Assembly (NCBI GenBank): GCA_035939575.1
Contig: DASZFS010000165.1
Location: 1-8,155, forward strand
Direction of reading: 5' to 3'
Length of the DNA: 8,155 nucleotides
From: DATKHR01 sp035939575
GTDB lineage: Bacteria > Acidobacteriota > Vicinamibacteria > Vicinamibacterales > CAVVIG01
The first letter of the stretch is position 1, and every line of letters begins with the position of its first letter. The translations under genes and the position numbers were made by a program. Of this stretch, positions 6,036 through 8,155 are shown piece after piece. The notes under the pieces were generated by a model, which worked only from the letters and a program-made list of their open reading frames with translations, was not told the DNA's origin and searched no databases.

Positions 6036-6986
6036 TTACTTTTTCAGTTGATCCACGACAGCCTTGGCCTGTGCGGCCTCGGGAGACGTCGGATCAGCTT
6101 CGATGACCTTCGTGAAATAGTCAATCGCGCCTTTGGTATCGCCTTTGTTCAGCGCAACTTTGCCGAGCCCGAATAGCGGTTTGCCCCACTTCGGATCCAT
6201 CTGTGACGCGCGGGTATACGCGGCGCCCGCGTCGTCCGACTTGCCCTTGGCGAACTCGACTTCGCCGAGGTTGTAGAAGACTTCGCGCGTCGCGCTGACG
6301 CTCTGAGAGGCTGACTGGAGCGTGCTCTCGGCGGCCTCGAGGTCGCCCTTCTCCAGGTTGGTCATGCCGATGCCGATCTTCGCTTTGTCGTTGTTCGGGT
6401 CGGCCTTGAGCAGCTCGTTGTACGCTCCCAGCGCGGAATCGTAATCCTTCTTGTTGCGGTAGGCCGCGGCGACTTGCAGGTTTATGACGCTGAGCGACGG
6501 TGCCTTCGTCATGATCGCCCGATACGCGGCAATCGCTTCGTCCCATTTCTGCGCGTTGTACAGCGCGTCTGCCGCGCCCAGCTCCGCCTGGAGGTCTTTG
6601 GCCGCCATGCCCCCGAGCGCCCCAGCTGGTGCGGCGGCGCCGCCCTTTCGCAGCGTGACAACGAGCGGCGGATTCGGCGCGCCGATCGTCTGGACGTTCA
6701 GCTTCGCGCCTTCGGGAGCGTAGCCCGGTGCCTGCACCGTGAACGTCCACTGGCCGGTCCGGAGACCGATGATGGAGAACCGCCCTTTGTCGTCCGTGGT
6801 TGCGGTAAAACTGCTCGGCGACGCAGCAGGATTCTCGGCGGTAATCGTCGCGCCTTTAATCGGCTGTCCGGCGTCGTCCTTGACCTGGCCTCCGACGCGG
6901 CCGGTTTGCGCCCCCGCCGTGCCTGTCAGCCCGAATACGACGATTGCGGCGAGCAAGCCGCGGAATAGATGAAAGCGATCACGCAT
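6036..6986 (-). CDS. Secreted carboxypeptidase-regulatory-like domain / TPR protein, gene A
   Basis: Seen: 316 residues from ATG 6986, which has an AGGGGGG ribosome site (7000-6994) seven bases upstream. An in-frame ATG at 7121 would run through the divergent gene's start and bury the signal peptide, so it is rejected. Residues 1-26 form a signal peptide (RDRFHLFR, hydrophobic core, TAGA before Gln27). Residues about 28-113 look like a carboxypeptidase-regulatory-like beta-sandwich: GQVKDDAGQPIKGATI, then DDKGRFSIIGLRTGQWTFTV and APGYAP. An Ala/Gly linker (115-128) leads to about five TPRs (134-299), with phrases such as AYNELLKADPNN and AIDYFTKVIEADPTSPE. Family knowledge: such domains bind proteins or glycans rather than catalyse. 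It leads the minus-strand cluster, so I infer a scaffold or binding partner for the TPR-bearing enzymes B-D; no direct evidence shows this. Confidence 0.92.
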   Translation of the reverse strand: MRDRFHLFRGLLAAIVVFGLTGTAGAQTGRVGGQVKDDAGQPIKGATITAENPAASPSSFTATTDDKGRFSIIGLRTGQWTFTVQAPGYAPEGAKLNVQTIGAPNPPLVVTLRKGGAAAPAGALGGMAAKDLQAELGAADALYNAQKWDEAIAAYRAIMTKAPSLSVINLQVAAAYRNKKDYDSALGAYNELLKADPNNDKAKIGIGMTNLEKGDLEAAESTLQSASQSVSATREVFYNLGEVEFAKGKSDDAGAAYTRASQMDPKWGKPLFGLGKVALNKGDTKGAIDYFTKVIEADPTSPEAAQAKAVVDQLKK

Positions 6987-6993
6987 GCGTAGT

Positions 6994-7000
6994 CCCCCCT
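6994..7000 (-). promoter_or_regulatory. Ribosome binding site of gene A
   Basis: On the minus strand AGGGGGG lies seven bases before ATG 6986. It is the only strong purine-rich site in the leader. Together with the signal peptide that begins at 6986, it rejects the longer reading from 7121. Confidence 0.7.
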
Positions 7001-7003
7001 CGG

Positions 7004-7024
7004 TAGCTTCCGAAAACGAAGCTA
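7004..7024 (-). promoter_or_regulatory. Inverted repeat in the gene A leader
   Basis: TAGCTTC (7004-7010) and GAAGCTA (7018-7024) are a perfect 7-base inverted repeat around a 7-base loop. It lies just upstream of gene A's ribosome site and downstream of its candidate -10. It could be an operator for a dimeric regulator or a 5' mRNA hairpin; the sequence alone does not decide. Confidence 0.5.
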
Positions 7025-7067
7025 TGCGTGCTAAGTCTCTGACTGCGCTCAGTATATATTGAATCAC

Positions 7068-8155
7068 GTGAAACGACGCCTCGCCGCTGCGGCGCTCGCC
7101 GGCGCTCTGCTGGCCGCTCAACCGTCCGCCCAGCCGACCTCGAAATTTGCCTCAATTGCGCCGCTGGTGGAGGCCGCCATCGATCGGCACGAGTTACCCG
7201 GTGCCGTGGTCCTGGTCGGCCACCGTGACGAGATTGTCTTTCGCCAGGCGTTCGGGCATCGGGCGATCAGGCCCTCGCCCGAATCCATGACCGACGATAC
7301 GATCTTCGACCTCGCATCGTTGACCAAGGTGGTGGCCACGACCACCAGTGTCATGCAGCTGGTCGAGGAGGGCCATATCCGGCTTTCTGATACCGTTGCC
7401 CACTACATTCCCGATTTCGCCCGGTACGGCAAGGATGGCATCACCATCCGTCAGCTGCTGACCCACACTTCGGGCCTGCGCCCCGATCTCGAGCTGCAGA
7501 CGGAGTTCGATGGCGCGGACGAGGCCATCCGCCGCGCAGTCGACGAGGTGCCGGTGGCCGCGCCCGACGAGCGATTCGTCTACAGCGACATCAACTTCTT
7601 CCTGCTCGGCCGCATCGTCCAGCTGGTGAGTGGGGAGCGCCTCGATCAGTACGCGCGCGGGCGTATCTTCGGACCGCTCTCGATGGGCGACACGATGTTT
7701 CTGCCACCGGAACCGCTGCGCGGCCGGATCGCGCCTACTGAGCGCTGCCGGGCACGGGCGTGGCCGTGCGCCGGGCCCGATGCGGCGGACGTGCCGTTCC
7801 TGCGCGGCATCGTGCACGACCCGACTGCGCGCCGGATGGGCGGCGTGGCCGGGCACGCCGGCCTCTTCAGCACGGCGGCCGACCTGGCCCGGTTCTGCCG
7901 GATGCTGCTGGGCGGCGGCGCACTCGACGGCCAGCGCATCCTGTCGCCAGCTGCGATCGCGAGGATGACGTCGCCGTCGACGCCGGCCGCCATGCGTGAC
8001 GTCCGCGGCCTTGGATGGGACCTCGACTCGACGTACTCCGCGAACCGCGGAGACTTGTTTCCGGTCGGCTCGTACGGACACACCGGATTCACCGGGACGT
8101 CACTGTGGATCGATCCCCAGTCGAGGAGCTACGTAGTCTTCCTGTCGAACCGCGT
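7068..8155 (+). CDS. Class C beta-lactamase-family serine hydrolase (PF00144-like), gene E, C-terminus off the window
   Basis: Seen: 362 codons from GTG 7068, open to the right edge. The start was chosen because KRRLAAAALAGALLAA forms a signal peptide directly after it, with probable cleavage near PSA|QP (about residue 21). Motifs in order are S84-L-T-K87 (catalytic Ser and Lys), LLTHTSGL near 130-137, Y172-S-D174 (the family's YxN position with Asp), a conserved VHDPTA...GGVAGHAGLFSTAADLARF block (249-276) and H338-T-G340 (the KTG position). Family knowledge: the class includes AmpC, D-aminopeptidases, EstB-type esterases and peptidoglycan-linked proteins, and some homologues are fused to or neighbour NagZ. 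This one is probably a periplasmic esterase or peptidase; resistance activity cannot be inferred. It is divergent from gene A across 81 bases with no visible Shine-Dalgarno sequence, so its mRNA may be leaderless. Cys227, Cys234 and Cys277 are notable for an exported protein. Confidence 0.92.
   Translation, partial: MKRRLAAAALAGALLAAQPSAQPTSKFASIAPLVEAAIDRHELPGAVVLVGHRDEIVFRQAFGHRAIRPSPESMTDDTIFDLASLTKVVATTTSVMQLVEEGHIRLSDTVAHYIPDFARYGKDGITIRQLLTHTSGLRPDLELQTEFDGADEAIRRAVDEVPVAAPDERFVYSDINFFLLGRIVQLVSGERLDQYARGRIFGPLSMGDTMFLPPEPLRGRIAPTERCRARAWPCAGPDAADVPFLRGIVHDPTARRMGGVAGHAGLFSTAADLARFCRMLLGGGALDGQRILSPAAIARMTSPSTPAAMRDVRGLGWDLDSTYSANRGDLFPVGSYGHTGFTGTSLWIDPQSRSYVVFLSNR

Larger units (their letters stand above)
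6987..7067. promoter_or_regulatory. Divergent promoter region between genes A and E
   Basis: This 81-base gap between two divergent starts holds one AT-rich core, 7051-7060 (AGTATATATT), in otherwise GC-rich DNA. On the plus strand TATATT (7055-7060) is a good -10 candidate ending seven bases before GTG 7068. On the minus strand TATACT (7056-7051) is a -10 candidate that would give gene A a leader of nearly 60 bases. No convincing -35 hexamer was found for either direction. The two -10 candidates overlap, so the promoters would be mutually exclusive or share a regulator. Inference from sequence pattern only. Confidence 0.5.

Noticed and set aside
6987..7121. N-terminal extension of gene A to the ATG at 7121
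   Set aside because: It would overlap gene E's start and the promoter core, and place a signal peptide 45 residues inside the protein. ATG 6986 has a good ribosome site.
7194..8081. Minus-strand open frame (295 codons) opposite gene E
   Set aside because: It is antisense to a serine hydrolase with intact catalytic motifs; no domain was recognised.
1..8155. CRISPR array, tRNA, rRNA or insertion sequence
   Set aside because: No spaced direct repeats, no RNA gene signatures and no transposase or terminal inverted repeats were seen on either strand.

Overview
The window is GC-rich, with strong GC bias at third codon positions, and is almost fully coding. Signal peptides, a lipobox, alkaline-phosphatase-superfamily/TPR fusions and a secreted carboxypeptidase-regulatory-like/TPR protein all point to a Gram-negative bacterium. 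My best guess is an Acidobacteriota member of the Vicinamibacterales type, where such 'sulfatase plus TPR' fusions are common. That assignment is inferred from protein style only; the window holds no marker gene.

Layout. Four genes lie on the minus strand and are transcribed from about 7050 toward 1. (A) 6986-6036 is a secreted protein with a carboxypeptidase-regulatory-like beta-sandwich domain followed by TPRs. After an 84-base gap filled by 7-base repeats that can fold into a hairpin come three paralogous membrane-tethered 'sulfatase-like' hydrolases, each with a C-terminal TPR array: (B) 5951-3726, (C) 3799-1580 and (D) 1583 to beyond the left edge. B overlaps C, and C and D overlap by a GTGA stop/start, so B-C-D look translationally coupled. 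A divergent gene (E), a class C beta-lactamase-family serine hydrolase, starts at 7068 on the plus strand and runs off the right edge. The 81 bases between A and E hold an AT-rich core that can supply -10 elements in both directions.

Function. B, C and D are of the kind databases label 'sulfatase', but none carries the CxPxR motif needed to make formylglycine. All three have a TLPxH motif with Thr at the nucleophile position and a DHGE...H metal site. This resembles the Thr-nucleophile branches of the alkaline phosphatase superfamily (nucleotide pyrophosphatase/phosphodiesterases, phosphoethanolamine transferases). Phosphodiester hydrolysis or phospho-group transfer is therefore at least as likely as sulfate-ester hydrolysis. 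The predicted tethers differ: a transmembrane anchor in B and D, a lipoprotein lipobox in C. With secreted A, the cluster looks like a periplasmic, TPR-scaffolded enzyme set acting on an envelope or imported polymer; the substrate is unknown.

The most unusual structure is the short tandem repeats inserted in frame into loops of the paralogues: 7-base repeats of two different families at the same loop of C and D, a 9-base LDR-coding repeat in C, and a 9-base PGx-coding repeat in D. One of the 7-base families also fills the A-B intergenic gap. Separately, the start of C looks as if a single base is missing: adding one would create an ATGA-coupled start and a textbook lipoprotein signal peptide.
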